A stretch of DNA of 64,000 bases, from NCBI RefSeq assembly GCF_020386615.1, contig NZ_CP077769.1, forward strand, positions 1,922,001-1,986,000, in the 5' to 3' direction. Below, in pieces: positions 17,560 through 25,557 of the stretch (position 1 is its first letter; each line of letters begins with the position of its first letter). The DNA is from Chitinophaga pendula. Its GTDB lineage: Bacteria > Bacteroidota > Bacteroidia > Chitinophagales > Chitinophagaceae. Under the pieces are notes generated by a model that saw only the letters and a program-made list of their open reading frames with translations, did no database searches and was not told the DNA's origin. Made by a program: the position numbers and the translations under genes.

Positions 17560-18543
17560 ATGATAGACAAGCAACATTTACTGACACTGTTAGAAAAATA
17601 CGAGGCAGGGCGATGTAGCCCGGAGGAGTTACAACAGCTGGAAGATTGGTATGCCCGGTTGGGAGGGGATCTTCCGGAGGAGGTGCTGGTACCGGGGAGT
17701 GCGGCGGCTTCATTACATACGGCTCAACAGCTGACGATACTGAAGCAGCGGCTGGCCGGAGAGCGGAAGGGGGAACGTCGATTGCCGGTGCGCAGGGTGA
17801 TGCAATGGGCAGCTGTCTTTATCGGGTTGATACTGGCCGCAGGGATTATCTATTATTTACTGGCCGCTACTTTCCTGCAGCGACATGGTGCTGTAGAGAT
17901 CGTGCAGTCATCTTACAGCAGGTATATTACTTTACCGGATGGTAGCCGGGTGGTATTACGTGCGGGTAGCCGGTTGAGTTATCCTCCTGCTTTTACTGGT
18001 AGTATACGGGAGGTACGTTTGTCTGGAGAAGCCTATTTTGATATAAAGCCGGATAGTGCCAGGGGCTTTGTTATTCATACGGGGCGTGTTCGGACGACGG
18101 TGTTGGGTACTTCGTTTAATATCAAGGCTTATCCGGATGCGGAAGAGATCACGGTGTCGGTGACGAGAGGAAAGGTGCGGGTAGAAGATGACAAGCAGGT
18201 ATTGGCGGTGCTTACCCGTGATCAGCAGGTAGTTTATAACACGCTGCGTTCATTGTCGGCGCGGCAGGTGGTGACGGCAGCCACGCAGCTGGACTGGACG
18301 CGGGAGGACATGATATTTGAATCCATATCTTTTGATGATATTGCTACTATCCTGCATAAACGCTATAGTGTGTCTATCCGATTTGCCAACGAAGGTTTAA
18401 GGCATTGCCTGATAAGGGCCTCTTTTACAGGAACGGAGTCGCTGGCGGAGGTACTGGATGTAATTTGCGGCGTGAGAAATGCCAGTTATAAGATCGACGG
18501 GCAAGAGGTGCTTATAGATGGGCAGCCCTGTGATACACCCTGA
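17560..18543 (+). CDS. FecR family anti-sigma factor
   Basis: ATG 17560 gives 327 residues; the frame upstream adds 12 residues unlike the family. The N-terminal cytoplasmic part (1-85) carries a typical LLEKYEAGRCSPEELQQLEDW start, followed by one membrane helix (about 88-112, WAAVFIGLILAAGIIYYLL). The periplasmic FecR domain follows (YITLPDGSRVVLRAGSRL, VRLSGEAYFDI, FVIHTGRVRTTVLGTSFNIKAY as successive parts) and a C-terminal domain (WTREDMIFESISFDDIATIL) that contacts the receptor's STN domain. It transmits ligand binding from the SusC-type receptor downstream to the divergent sigma factor. Confidence 0.93.
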   Translation: MIDKQHLLTLLEKYEAGRCSPEELQQLEDWYARLGGDLPEEVLVPGSAAASLHTAQQLTILKQRLAGERKGERRLPVRRVMQWAAVFIGLILAAGIIYYLLAATFLQRHGAVEIVQSSYSRYITLPDGSRVVLRAGSRLSYPPAFTGSIREVRLSGEAYFDIKPDSARGFVIHTGRVRTTVLGTSFNIKAYPDAEEITVSVTRGKVRVEDDKQVLAVLTRDQQVVYNTLRSLSARQVVTAATQLDWTREDMIFESISFDDIATILHKRYSVSIRFANEGLRHCLIRASFTGTESLAEVLDVICGVRNASYKIDGQEVLIDGQPCDTP

Positions 18544-18732
18544 CGGATCATTTGCGTGTATATACATAAAGTTTAACCGTTCCATTTATATAAGAACGCG
18601 GGCCATGCTATGTGCGCCTGCAAGACCTTGGCATTCATTCAGATCAAAACAAAAAATTTCACGTACTACTATGAAGTAACCAAAATCGACTGATTCATCA
18701 CTTTCTGTTCTCCTTGTTTATTACTATAGGAA

Positions 18733-18750
18733 CTGTTGCTGCAGCAACAG
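18733..18750. repeat. 18-bp perfect palindrome upstream of susC
   Basis: CTGTTGCTGCAGCAACAG is an exact inverted repeat about 80 bases before the susC start. It could be an operator or a leader hairpin. The rest of the 285-base fecR-susC gap shows no clear TAnnTTTG box, in keeping with control by the ECF sigma factor. Confidence 0.4.
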
Positions 18751-18828
18751 CAGGGGATCGTATTTGCTGAAAGATCGCGGACTTCACCAACAAGTCTCAT
18801 TACTAACTATTTTAAAACTGTTCCCGTT

Positions 18829-21800
18829 ATGTATGCTTTGGCGGTTGTGGTATTACCACTTCAGGATATCCTATTGTCCGTATTTAGACGGTATTACCGT
18901 TGTTTCTTTTTAGTGATCCTGTTATTGAGTCTATTGGGTATATGTCTTCAAGCTGTGGCTGGGGTGAAGTCGCAGCGGATGACTAATAAGCGGATCACGC
19001 TTGCCCTGCAGAATGAAACGTTGCGAGGTGCTCTTACGAAGGTAGAGCAGCTGTCGGGTTTCCGGATCGCTTACCCACCTGAGGAGGTGCGTCGTTATGG
19101 GGGGATCTCTATTCCGAAGGCGACACGTACGGTCCAGGAGACTTTATCGTTGTTGCTGAGTGGTACTCCGCTTAGTTTTAAACAGAAGGAGGAGATCATT
19201 ATTATTTACAAGCCTGTTGCGGGAGGAAATATCACTGATTCTGTTATGGAGATGAAGGTGCAGCAGGTGCAGGTGCCTTCCCGCAGTATTATCGGATCGG
19301 TGATAGAGTTCCGTACCAACACTCCTTTGCCCGGCGTGTCTGTGCAGGTGAAAGGTACTTCGAGAGGTACGCAGACGCAGGCGGATGGTACTTTCAGTAT
19401 ACAGGTGCCACCAGGAGCTACTGCGCTTACCTTTTCCTATATCGGTTATGAAACAAAGGAAGTGGAGCTGGGTAGCAGTAACCAGGTGAATATTGCACTG
19501 AACCCGGCGAACATTGGTTTGAAGGATGTTGTGATCGTCGCTTACGGTGAGCAGAAAAAGGCGACGGTGACCGGAGCGATCGCTTCTATCAGTACGAAGG
19601 AGCTGGTGCAAAGTCCGGTATCTAACCTGAGTAATGCGCTGGCTGGCCGGTTGCCGGGATTGATCACTACTCAGCGCAGTGGTGAGCCGGGGGTGGATGC
19701 CAGTACTTTTTATATTCGTGGTGTGAGCACCCTTAATAATGCAACGCCGATCATTATGGTGGATGGGGTGGAGCGTAGTATGGACTACCTGGATCCGAAC
19801 GACATAGAAAGCCTGACCATCCTGAAAGATGCGGCGGCTACTGCTGTGTTGGGGATGAGAGGTGCCAACGGTGCTGTGCTGATCACCACCAAACGCGGAA
19901 AAGCAGGGGCGCCGCAGGTGAGCTTCCGGGCTTCTATGGGGTTGCAGGAAGCCACCCGGTTGCCTAAATATTTAGGCTCCTATGATTATGCGCGCCTGTA
20001 TAATGAAGCGTTGGCTAATGATGGGAGTCAGCCGGCGTTTTCACCACAACAGCTGGAAGGATTCAAAAACGGTACGCTACCGAATACGGATTATTACAAG
20101 TATATGATGCGGCCGTCGATGGTGGCGCAAGGCAATCTTAATGTGAGTGGCGGCGGTAATATCGCCCGTTACTTTATTTCTGCCGGCTACAATATGGCAG
20201 AAGGAAATTACCGGTATACCAATACTAACAAGGAAGGCTATAACGGTAACAACCGGATGAAACGTTATAACCTGCGCGCCAATGTGGATGTGGACATTAC
20301 GCCCACGCTGACGGCCCGGCTGGATCTGGCAGGTACCCTGACCGATCGTACGGATGGCAACAACAGTGCTGGTGATATTATGAACCTGGCAAACCGGCTG
20401 CCCCCTATCTTCCCTATTTTAAATCCGGACGGCTCTATGTGGGGCAACGGTACCTATACACAAAATATTTACGGTGAGCTGTCGCAGAAAGGTTATCGCC
20501 GCTTTTATAACAATACGGTGCAGGGCACTTTTGCACTAACCCGTAAACTGGATTTCATCACCAAAAATCTGAGTGTCAAAGCCTCTTTCTCCTACGATAA
20601 TACCAATACGCCTTCCGCTTCCTATTCCCGTGGTTATGCGGTGTTTGAGCCACTATATAATAATGGCGCCATCACTGGCTACAAGCAGTATGGACAGGAT
20701 ACCAAGATAGATCCGAACGGTTCTTTCAACGGCGGGAATGCTTTGCGCAACACCTACCTGGAAACTACGGCCAACTGGAATCGCCGCTTTGGCAACCATG
20801 AAGCATCGGGGCTATTGTTGTGGAACCGCCGGTTGCAGGAAGACGGATCTAAAATACCATTTGCTTACCAGTCAATTTTGTTCAGGGGTACTTACAATTA
20901 CAAGTCCAAATACCTGCTGGAGATCAGTGCTTCTTACCAGGGATCGGAGAATTTTCCGAAGGAGAGCCGTTATGGGTTGTTTCCCTCTGTGTCTGGCGGA
21001 TGGGTGTTGTCTGAAGAGCCTTTTATGAAGGATCATGTGAAGGTGATCAGTTTTCTGAAGCTGCGAGCTTCTTACGGAGAGGTGGGTAATGACCGGAGTG
21101 GTGGCGACCGTTTCCTGTGGTTCACTTCCTGGTCGGGCGCTGATCCTTATTTCTTCGGTACGAATCCCAGTCAGGCCAATGGCTGGGCACAAGGCGCGAT
21201 TGGTAATCCCAACGTTACCTGGGAGCGTGGCCGGCAGGTGAATGCCGGATTGGAAGCCCGTTTCTTCAAAGATAAGCTGGGCGTGACGCTGGATCTGTTC
21301 CGGCAGCGGAGAAGTGATATCCTGATATCCAGGAGTACACTGTCTGACGTGTTCGGGCAGAACATCAAAGCACAAAACATAGGTGTAGTAGACAGTAAAG
21401 GATTTGAGCTAGAGCTGACGCATGATAATACGATCGGCAAGGTGCATTACTTCATCAAACCCAATATCACATATGCGAAGAACAATATCGTGTATCAGGA
21501 TGAGGTAGCCCGGGCATATCCCTGGATGCGTCGTACGGGGCATCCGGTAGGTACTAAGTTCGGTCTGATCGCAGAAGGGCTTTTCAAGGATGCGGCGGAT
21601 GTCGCCAATAGCCCGGTACAGAGTTTTTCTGCCTATGGTCCCGGTGATCTTAAATACAGAAAACTTACCGGTAAGGAATATGACCGTATACAAGAGAGTT
21701 TTGATGAAACGGCGATCGGTTATGCCCGTACGCCGGAGATCATGTATGGGGCTTCACTGGGTGTAGACTATAAGGGCGTCGACATTACGGTGTTGTTCCA

Positions 21801-22212
21801 GGGAGCGGGGCATTCTGATGTGTTGTTGAATAACGAAGCGGTGTATGAGTTTTTCCAGGGCGGTAAGGTGAAACCATTCCACGAGGGCCGCTGGACGCCG
21901 GAGACGGCCGCTACTGCTACTTACCCGAGGTTGCATGCTACGACGAATGGTAATAATCACCGGAGTTCTTCCTTCTGGATCAGGAGTGCGGATTATCTGC
22001 GTATAAAAAATGCGGAGATAGGCTGGCAGTTGCCTAAGCGTTGGATCGCTCCGTTGCAGTTGTCTTATTTCCGTGTATACATTAACGGTATGAACCTGTA
22101 TACTTGGGATAAGCTGAAGGACTTCCAGGTGGATCCGGAGATCGGTGACGGTAATGGTGCTATGTACCCGATACAGAAGATATGGAATTTTGGTATCGAT
22201 GTAAGATTCTAA
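18829..22212 (+). CDS. SusC/RagA TonB-linked outer-membrane receptor with STN domain
   Basis: From ATG 18829 the protein is 1127 residues; an upstream in-frame start at 18736 adds 31 residues before the signal region. A hydrophobic signal segment is followed by the STN domain (about 55-125, ALQNETLRGALTKVEQLSGF), a carboxypeptidase-regulatory-like beta domain (IIGSVIEFRTNTPLPGVSVQ), a TonB-box-like DVVIVAYGEQKK and the plug (FYIRGVSTLNNATPIIMVDG). The remainder is a 22-strand-type barrel. It imports an oligosaccharide or conjugate with the SusD lipoprotein 18 bases downstream. The STN domain and adjacent fecR/sigma genes imply ligand-triggered expression. Confidence 0.94.
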   Translation: MYALAVVVLPLQDILLSVFRRYYRCFFLVILLLSLLGICLQAVAGVKSQRMTNKRITLALQNETLRGALTKVEQLSGFRIAYPPEEVRRYGGISIPKATRTVQETLSLLLSGTPLSFKQKEEIIIIYKPVAGGNITDSVMEMKVQQVQVPSRSIIGSVIEFRTNTPLPGVSVQVKGTSRGTQTQADGTFSIQVPPGATALTFSYIGYETKEVELGSSNQVNIALNPANIGLKDVVIVAYGEQKKATVTGAIASISTKELVQSPVSNLSNALAGRLPGLITTQRSGEPGVDASTFYIRGVSTLNNATPIIMVDGVERSMDYLDPNDIESLTILKDAAATAVLGMRGANGAVLITTKRGKAGAPQVSFRASMGLQEATRLPKYLGSYDYARLYNEALANDGSQPAFSPQQLEGFKNGTLPNTDYYKYMMRPSMVAQGNLNVSGGGNIARYFISAGYNMAEGNYRYTNTNKEGYNGNNRMKRYNLRANVDVDITPTLTARLDLAGTLTDRTDGNNSAGDIMNLANRLPPIFPILNPDGSMWGNGTYTQNIYGELSQKGYRRFYNNTVQGTFALTRKLDFITKNLSVKASFSYDNTNTPSASYSRGYAVFEPLYNNGAITGYKQYGQDTKIDPNGSFNGGNALRNTYLETTANWNRRFGNHEASGLLLWNRRLQEDGSKIPFAYQSILFRGTYNYKSKYLLEISASYQGSENFPKESRYGLFPSVSGGWVLSEEPFMKDHVKVISFLKLRASYGEVGNDRSGGDRFLWFTSWSGADPYFFGTNPSQANGWAQGAIGNPNVTWERGRQVNAGLEARFFKDKLGVTLDLFRQRRSDILISRSTLSDVFGQNIKAQNIGVVDSKGFELELTHDNTIGKVHYFIKPNITYAKNNIVYQDEVARAYPWMRRTGHPVGTKFGLIAEGLFKDAADVANSPVQSFSAYGPGDLKYRKLTGKEYDRIQESFDETAIGYARTPEIMYGASLGVDYKGVDITVLFQGAGHSDVLLNNEAVYEFFQGGKVKPFHEGRWTPETAATATYPRLHATTNGNNHRSSSFWIRSADYLRIKNAEIGWQLPKRWIAPLQLSYFRVYINGMNLYTWDKLKDFQVDPEIGDGNGAMYPIQKIWNFGIDVRF

Positions 22213-22230
22213 CCCAAACAAAAACCAGCA

Positions 22231-23931
22231 ATGATGAACAAACAATTTTCTATCTACATACTCTGCATAGTGCTGTTGATGGCTGTATCCTGCCGGAAGG
22301 ATTTTCTGGACAGGGCGGCGACTACGCAACAACAGGACAAGGATGTGTTCTCCAATTTTACGATGACGGACCAGGTGATCAATAACCTGTATTGGCGTAT
22401 TAAGGGGCCATATACTTATTTATCCGGTTATTCGATGTCGTCGGGTACGGATGAGTCGAAGGATGCGTCTAACTGGATGGCATCTATGCGGTTTAACAAC
22501 GGTTCGTGGTCGGGTAATAATAATCCGATCGGTAATGTGTGGCGGGATAATTATGTGGCGATCCGGCAGGCGAATACGATACTGACGAATATTGCGCAGT
22601 ATAAGACGCCGGACGATCCCAATAATCCGGGTACGCTGGCTAACCGTATAGGGGAGGTTTATTTCCTGCGGGCCTGGTTCCTGGCGGAGCAGATGCGGAT
22701 GTTTGGTGGTGTGATCATTGTGACGAAGGTGATTGATCAGACGGATCAGAATGCGCTCAATTTGCCCCGTAGTACGTATGACTCTTGTGTGGCGCAGGTG
22801 CTGCGGGATTGTGATTCTGCTTATGCGCGTATACCGGTGGAGTATCCCAGTTCGCAGATGGGACGTATTACGAAGGGAACGGCGCTGGCATTGAAAGCCC
22901 GCATGCTGATGTTTTCTGCCAGTCCGTTGTGGGCGATTGCCGGTAAGACCAGTGCGTTGGCTGATATCAGCAGTAATGCCAGTGCGAGTGACCCGGTGAA
23001 GTGGCAGGCGGCTGCCAATGCGGCTAAGGCGGTGATAGATCTTACCGGCAGTGGTGGTACAGCCTATTCGCTGGAGCCTACATTAACGGCCCGGCAGGAT
23101 ATGTTTAAGAAAAACACCCTGTTCAGCAAGGAGGTGATCTTTGTCCGGATGAAGGAAACCAATATCGATATGGACCGTTACCTGTTCCCTTATGGCAACG
23201 GGGGTTGGTCGGGATGTGCGCCTACGCAGAACCTGGTGGATGATTATGAGATGAAGAATGGGTTACCGATCAGTGATCCTGCTTCGGGATATGATCCGGC
23301 ACAGCCCTATCTAAACAGGGAGGCCCGGTTTTATACCGATATTTCTTACAACGGAGCGCCCTGGAAGAACAGGAAGATAGAAACTTTTGTTGGCGGTAAG
23401 GATGAGCTGAGTACGGCTACTGACCATACGCGTACGGGTTATTATGCCCGTAAGCTGGCGGACGAGGGGTTGACGATAGGAGGGTCGGGTCAGGCGCGGG
23501 ATGTACACGGTATTATTTTCCGGCTGGCGGAGTTTTATCTCAGTTATGCGGAGGCGATGAATGAGTATGCGCCCGGCCATGCGGACATTGCCAAATATGT
23601 GAACCTGATCAGGCAGCGTGCTGGTCAGCCACCGTTGCCGGCAGGTTTAACACAGCAGGAGATGCGGCAGCGTATCAGAAATGAGCGGCGGATAGAATTA
23701 TCTTTTGAGAACCAGCGATTCTGGGATGTGCGGCGGTGGAAGATAGGGGAGAACACGGAGAAGGCGATATATGGGATGAAGGCTACCGCCAGTGCCAGTG
23801 CGCCCGGCGGCTATATTTACGAGCGCTTTAAAGTGGAAGACCGGCCCTGGAATAATCGTATGTATGTGTTGCCGATCACGACTGATGAGGTCTTAAGAAA
23901 TCCGAATTTGAAACAGAACGAAGGCTGGTAA
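22231..23931 (+). CDS. SusD/RagB surface glycan-binding lipoprotein
   Basis: The 566-residue protein has a lipoprotein signal with lipobox AVSC (then RKDFLDRA). It has the SusD N-terminal segment and the TPR-like helical repeats typical of the family (RIGEVYFLRAWFLAEQMRMF), and the C-terminal RagB domain with the near-universal RIRNERRIELSFENQRFWDV and RWKIGEN segments. It forms the lid on the SusC barrel encoded 18 bases upstream. The ligand is not evident. ATG 22231 or the next codon can serve as start. Confidence 0.94.
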   Translation: MMNKQFSIYILCIVLLMAVSCRKDFLDRAATTQQQDKDVFSNFTMTDQVINNLYWRIKGPYTYLSGYSMSSGTDESKDASNWMASMRFNNGSWSGNNNPIGNVWRDNYVAIRQANTILTNIAQYKTPDDPNNPGTLANRIGEVYFLRAWFLAEQMRMFGGVIIVTKVIDQTDQNALNLPRSTYDSCVAQVLRDCDSAYARIPVEYPSSQMGRITKGTALALKARMLMFSASPLWAIAGKTSALADISSNASASDPVKWQAAANAAKAVIDLTGSGGTAYSLEPTLTARQDMFKKNTLFSKEVIFVRMKETNIDMDRYLFPYGNGGWSGCAPTQNLVDDYEMKNGLPISDPASGYDPAQPYLNREARFYTDISYNGAPWKNRKIETFVGGKDELSTATDHTRTGYYARKLADEGLTIGGSGQARDVHGIIFRLAEFYLSYAEAMNEYAPGHADIAKYVNLIRQRAGQPPLPAGLTQQEMRQRIRNERRIELSFENQRFWDVRRWKIGENTEKAIYGMKATASASAPGGYIYERFKVEDRPWNNRMYVLPITTDEVLRNPNLKQNEGW

Positions 23932-23971
23932 TGTTGCACTCTTTAGAAACAATAGCTATATTAGCGCCTCG

Positions 23972-24040
23972 TCCGAAAAACGGGAATCATTTTTCCAACA
24001 GTGAACAGGTAGGTCCTGCTTTGTATTCCTGTTTTTCGGA
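23972..24040 (+). promoter_or_regulatory. Intercistronic structured RNA element between susD and the DUF1080 gene
   Basis: Arms 23972-23987 and 24025-24040 pair over 16 bases with one G-U. Inside the loop a small hairpin CAGG/CCTG (24006-24009, 24015-24018) can form. The outer stem ends 21 bases before the next start codon. It lacks a T-tract, so it is more likely an mRNA stability or expression-ratio element than a terminator. Confidence 0.5.
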
Positions 24041-24061
24041 GCGGTAACTAAAATCCACTAA

Positions 24062-25507
24062 ATGGCACCTAGATCGAAAAGAACAACGAGCCGATCTTTG
24101 ATGGGCTTCCTATGCTTATGTGGCACTGGCCTGGTTTGGGCTGGATCTGCTGCGGGGCAAACATCATCAATTTCTTTGCAAGACCTTTCTGCGTTCCGTG
24201 ATGCTGGCAGTAGCTGGCAGGTAGCGGGTAATGTGTCTGCTGACCTGAACAAACAGGATGTGTTATTTCCGGCTTCCGGTAACGGAGTGTTGGTGAATTT
24301 ACCGGATAAGCGTCATCCCGGTAAGGACCTCTATTCTGCTGCGGCGTATGGAGACATGGACCTGGAGCTGGATTATATGATGGCTCCCGGTGCGAATTCC
24401 GGTATTTACCTGCAAGGTCGTTACGAGATACAGTTGTTGGACAGTTGGAGTGTGAAGACACCCACTTCTGCGGACAATGGCGGTATTTATGAGCGTTGGG
24501 ATGATAGTCGTCCGCAAGGGCAGCAAGGTTATGAAGGTTATGCTCCCCGGGTGAATGCGAGCCGTGCGCCCGGCCTGTGGCAGCATATCAAGATCTCTTT
24601 CCAGGCGCCCCGTTTTGATGCTGCCGGTAAGAAGATTGAAAATGCGCGTATCCTGCGTATTGTGCTGAATGGGGTGATGATACATGAAGATGTAGCGTTG
24701 CAAGGGGTAACCCGTGGTGGTGGAGAGGAGCAGGCGACCGGTCCGCTGCGTTTGCAGGGAGATCATGGTGCGGTAGCTTTCCGTAATATCCAGGTGACGA
24801 CCTATCCTAAGGGTCGTAATGAGGCGGAACGTACTGATCGTCGGGATGAGGTAGATCCTATCCTAGTGGATGCGCCTGCGACTACTTTATTACGCAGTTT
24901 TATGGATGTTCCCGGTGGGCCCCGTATCGTACATGCGATATCTGTAGGCAGCCCGGAGCAGGTACATTATACCTATGACCTGGACAGGGGGATGCTGGTA
25001 CAGGTATGGAGGGGCGGTTTCCTGGATGCCACGCCTATGTGGCATGACAGGGGTAACGGATGTTCCCGTCCGCGTGGTACGGTGCAATACCTCGGTAAGC
25101 CTGCCTTTACGCTGGCAACGCTGGGTAATGCAGATGCGGCCTGGCCTGCTGACACGGCAGGTACCGGTTATCGTCCGAGAGGGTATGTGCTGGATGCGAA
25201 TGATCGTCCTACTTTTAAATATGATGTATATGGTAGCCAGGTGACAGATGCGATCCGTGTGATGGCTGACGGGCATGGTATTACCAGGGAGTTGACAGTA
25301 ACACAACCGGCGCCGGGGCTGTATGCTAAACTGGCGGAAGGTAGTGCTATTGAAGTGAGCAAGGATATGTATGTCGTTGATGGCAGAGCTTATTACCTGC
25401 AACTGGAAGATGCGGGAGGCCTTCAACCAGTGATCCGTAAATCCGGTGAGCGTCAGGAGTTGCTGGTACCGGTAAAGGGTAAAATACGGTATTCGATCCT
25501 GTTCTAA
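24062..25507 (+). CDS. Secreted DUF1080 (3-keto-disaccharide hydrolase-like) protein
   Basis: This 481-residue protein has a signal peptide (basic start, then FLCLCGTGLVWAGSAAGQ). The jelly-roll DUF1080 domain (about 35-250) shows typical segments: DLELDYMMAPGANSGIYLQG, YEIQLLDSW, NGGIYERW, APGLWQHIKISFQAP and GPLRLQGDHGAVAFRNIQV. DUF1080 proteins have been linked to cleavage of 3-keto-glycosides. The C-terminal half (about 260-480) is a less familiar beta-rich domain, perhaps carbohydrate-binding. It follows SusCD and precedes a redox protein, which fits a pathway where sugars are oxidised before cleavage (inference). Confidence 0.88.
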   Translation: MAPRSKRTTSRSLMGFLCLCGTGLVWAGSAAGQTSSISLQDLSAFRDAGSSWQVAGNVSADLNKQDVLFPASGNGVLVNLPDKRHPGKDLYSAAAYGDMDLELDYMMAPGANSGIYLQGRYEIQLLDSWSVKTPTSADNGGIYERWDDSRPQGQQGYEGYAPRVNASRAPGLWQHIKISFQAPRFDAAGKKIENARILRIVLNGVMIHEDVALQGVTRGGGEEQATGPLRLQGDHGAVAFRNIQVTTYPKGRNEAERTDRRDEVDPILVDAPATTLLRSFMDVPGGPRIVHAISVGSPEQVHYTYDLDRGMLVQVWRGGFLDATPMWHDRGNGCSRPRGTVQYLGKPAFTLATLGNADAAWPADTAGTGYRPRGYVLDANDRPTFKYDVYGSQVTDAIRVMADGHGITRELTVTQPAPGLYAKLAEGSAIEVSKDMYVVDGRAYYLQLEDAGGLQPVIRKSGERQELLVPVKGKIRYSILF

Positions 25508-25557
25508 TCAGGCTGGCTGTTATGGCCGGTTGTCAATGACATCTTAAATTAAAAGTA

